Assembly (NCBI GenBank): GCA_027021185.1
Contig: JALUUU010000234.1
Location: 1 to 6,262, forward strand
Origin: an archaeon
GTDB taxonomy: Archaea; Hydrothermarchaeota; Hydrothermarchaeia; Hydrothermarchaeales; JALUUU01
Reading direction: 5' to 3'
DNA length: 6,262 bases
The position numbers were made by a program, and so were the translations under genes. Below the pieces are notes generated by a model, which was not told the origin of the DNA, ran no database searches, and was given only the letters and a program-made list of their open reading frames with translations. This document shows, one piece after another, positions 5,795-6,262 of the stretch. Numbering within the stretch: the stretch's first letter is position 1; each line of letters starts with the position of its first letter.

Positions 5795-6262
5795 ATGAGA
5801 ATGACAACCCGGAGCCTCAGGGCGTTCACTTGTTTTTTGCTGCTTTTCCTCGTATTCGGATGCCTTTCAAATCCGAAACCCAAGGAACCTGTTGTCCTAG
5901 ATGTTCAACCCATTATAGACTATTACCCCCTCGGCGGATTTACAGGCGCCGCTGAGGAGGCCGTATACGTTATCCCAGGGGATGCCGTCTCTGTAAAATC
6001 TACGCTGAAGGAGATAGTGGTTGATAAACAGCCTCCAAGAACCACATTCTCGAAGGACGACCCCCTGAATATCGTTGTTTTTAGAGGCATCTTCAGCACC
6101 GGAGGCTACGACGTACGCATTTCCAAGGTCCTCTTCGATGGCACAACCTTCGTCGTTTATGCCACATTCTCTGATCCCGGCGCAGGAATGATGGTGACCC
6201 AGGCCTTCACCCAGCCGACAGCCATTATTCCCCTGGGAAAGCTGGAGAAAGGCAGCTACCAG
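5795..6262 (+). CDS. Secreted lipoprotein with PrcB-type C-terminal domain, 3' end missing
   Basis: The frame is open from ATG 5795 to the window end (156 codons, no stop), so the gene continues outside. Residues 1-23 look like a lipoprotein signal: basic MRMTTRSLR, hydrophobic AFTCFLLLFLVF, then GC with the candidate lipidated C23, followed by a polar, proline-rich linker. The mature part has a segment of unknown fold (about 35-90) and then a PrcB_C-like domain from about 93: NIVVFRGIFSTGGYDVRISKV, a DG turn, and DPGAGMMVTQAFTQPTAIIPLGK. PrcB is known from the dentilisin protease complex of Treponema denticola, where it is an accessory lipoprotein; the archaeal role is unknown. It follows the tRNA-binding gene after one base, so the two are probably co-transcribed. 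A second ATG at 5801 is an alternative start. The domain call rests on motif recall. Confidence 0.75.
   Translation, partial: MRMTTRSLRAFTCFLLLFLVFGCLSNPKPKEPVVLDVQPIIDYYPLGGFTGAAEEAVYVIPGDAVSVKSTLKEIVVDKQPPRTTFSKDDPLNIVVFRGIFSTGGYDVRISKVLFDGTTFVVYATFSDPGAGMMVTQAFTQPTAIIPLGKLEKGSYQ

Noticed and set aside
5433..5807. Minus-strand open frame of 124 codons opposite the tRNA-binding gene
   Set aside because: The plus-strand gene has a clear OB-fold family signature and a promoter; the antisense product is Ser/Arg-rich low-complexity sequence with no motif.
1..6262. CRISPR array, transposon, integrase, toxin-antitoxin or defence genes
   Set aside because: No spaced repeat array, terminal inverted repeats, transposase/integrase motifs or defence domains are visible; the exact repeats found lie inside homologous coding domains.

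Overview
The window is archaeal chromosome. It carries a TATA-binding protein, the beta subunit of archaeal initiation factor 2 with a C-terminal TRAM domain, a methionyl-tRNA synthetase of the archaeal two-knuckle zinc type, and an AT-rich promoter-like element that leaves almost no leader. As far as I recall, aIF2-beta fused to TRAM points to a euryarchaeal lineage of the methanogen/haloarchaea side. Frequent ATA and AGG/AGA codons are compatible with a thermophilic archaeon, but this is a weak inference. I cannot name the species.

Layout. (1) 1-1745, plus strand: a tight run of tbp (5' end cut off by the window), aIF2-beta (GTG start 9 bases after the tbp stop) and a SpoIIM/DUF95-family membrane protein whose ATG overlaps the aIF2-beta stop (ATGA). 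(2) 1746-1775: a 30-base convergent gap holding a short tandem repeat. (3) 5259-1776, minus strand: an overlapping three-gene operon of an RNase Z-like metallo-beta-lactamase-fold hydrolase, a sugar-1-phosphate nucleotidyltransferase (4-base overlap) and metG (22-base overlap, using a GTG start). (4) 5260-5463: a 204-base divergent intergenic region with a good TATA-like element for the rightward genes, a weaker candidate for the leftward operon, and a small inverted repeat; no RNA gene recognised. (5) 5464-6262, plus strand: a free-standing tRNA-binding (EMAP/Trbp111-like) domain protein and, one base later, the start of a secreted lipoprotein with a PrcB C-terminal domain, cut by the window end.

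Functionally most of the window serves gene expression: promoter recognition (TBP), initiator-tRNA delivery (aIF2-beta), methionine charging (MetG), a tRNA-binding domain and a possible RNA-processing hydrolase. The membrane protein, nucleotidyltransferase and lipoprotein are cell-envelope-type genes embedded among them.

The most unusual signal is at DNA level. In two unrelated places, duplicated protein domains share perfectly identical DNA, synonymous positions included: 35-base and 39-base blocks between the two halves of tbp, and a 38-base block between the fused tRNA-binding domain of metG and its free-standing paralogue 3.8 kb away in inverted orientation. This suggests recent or recurrent gene conversion between domain copies.
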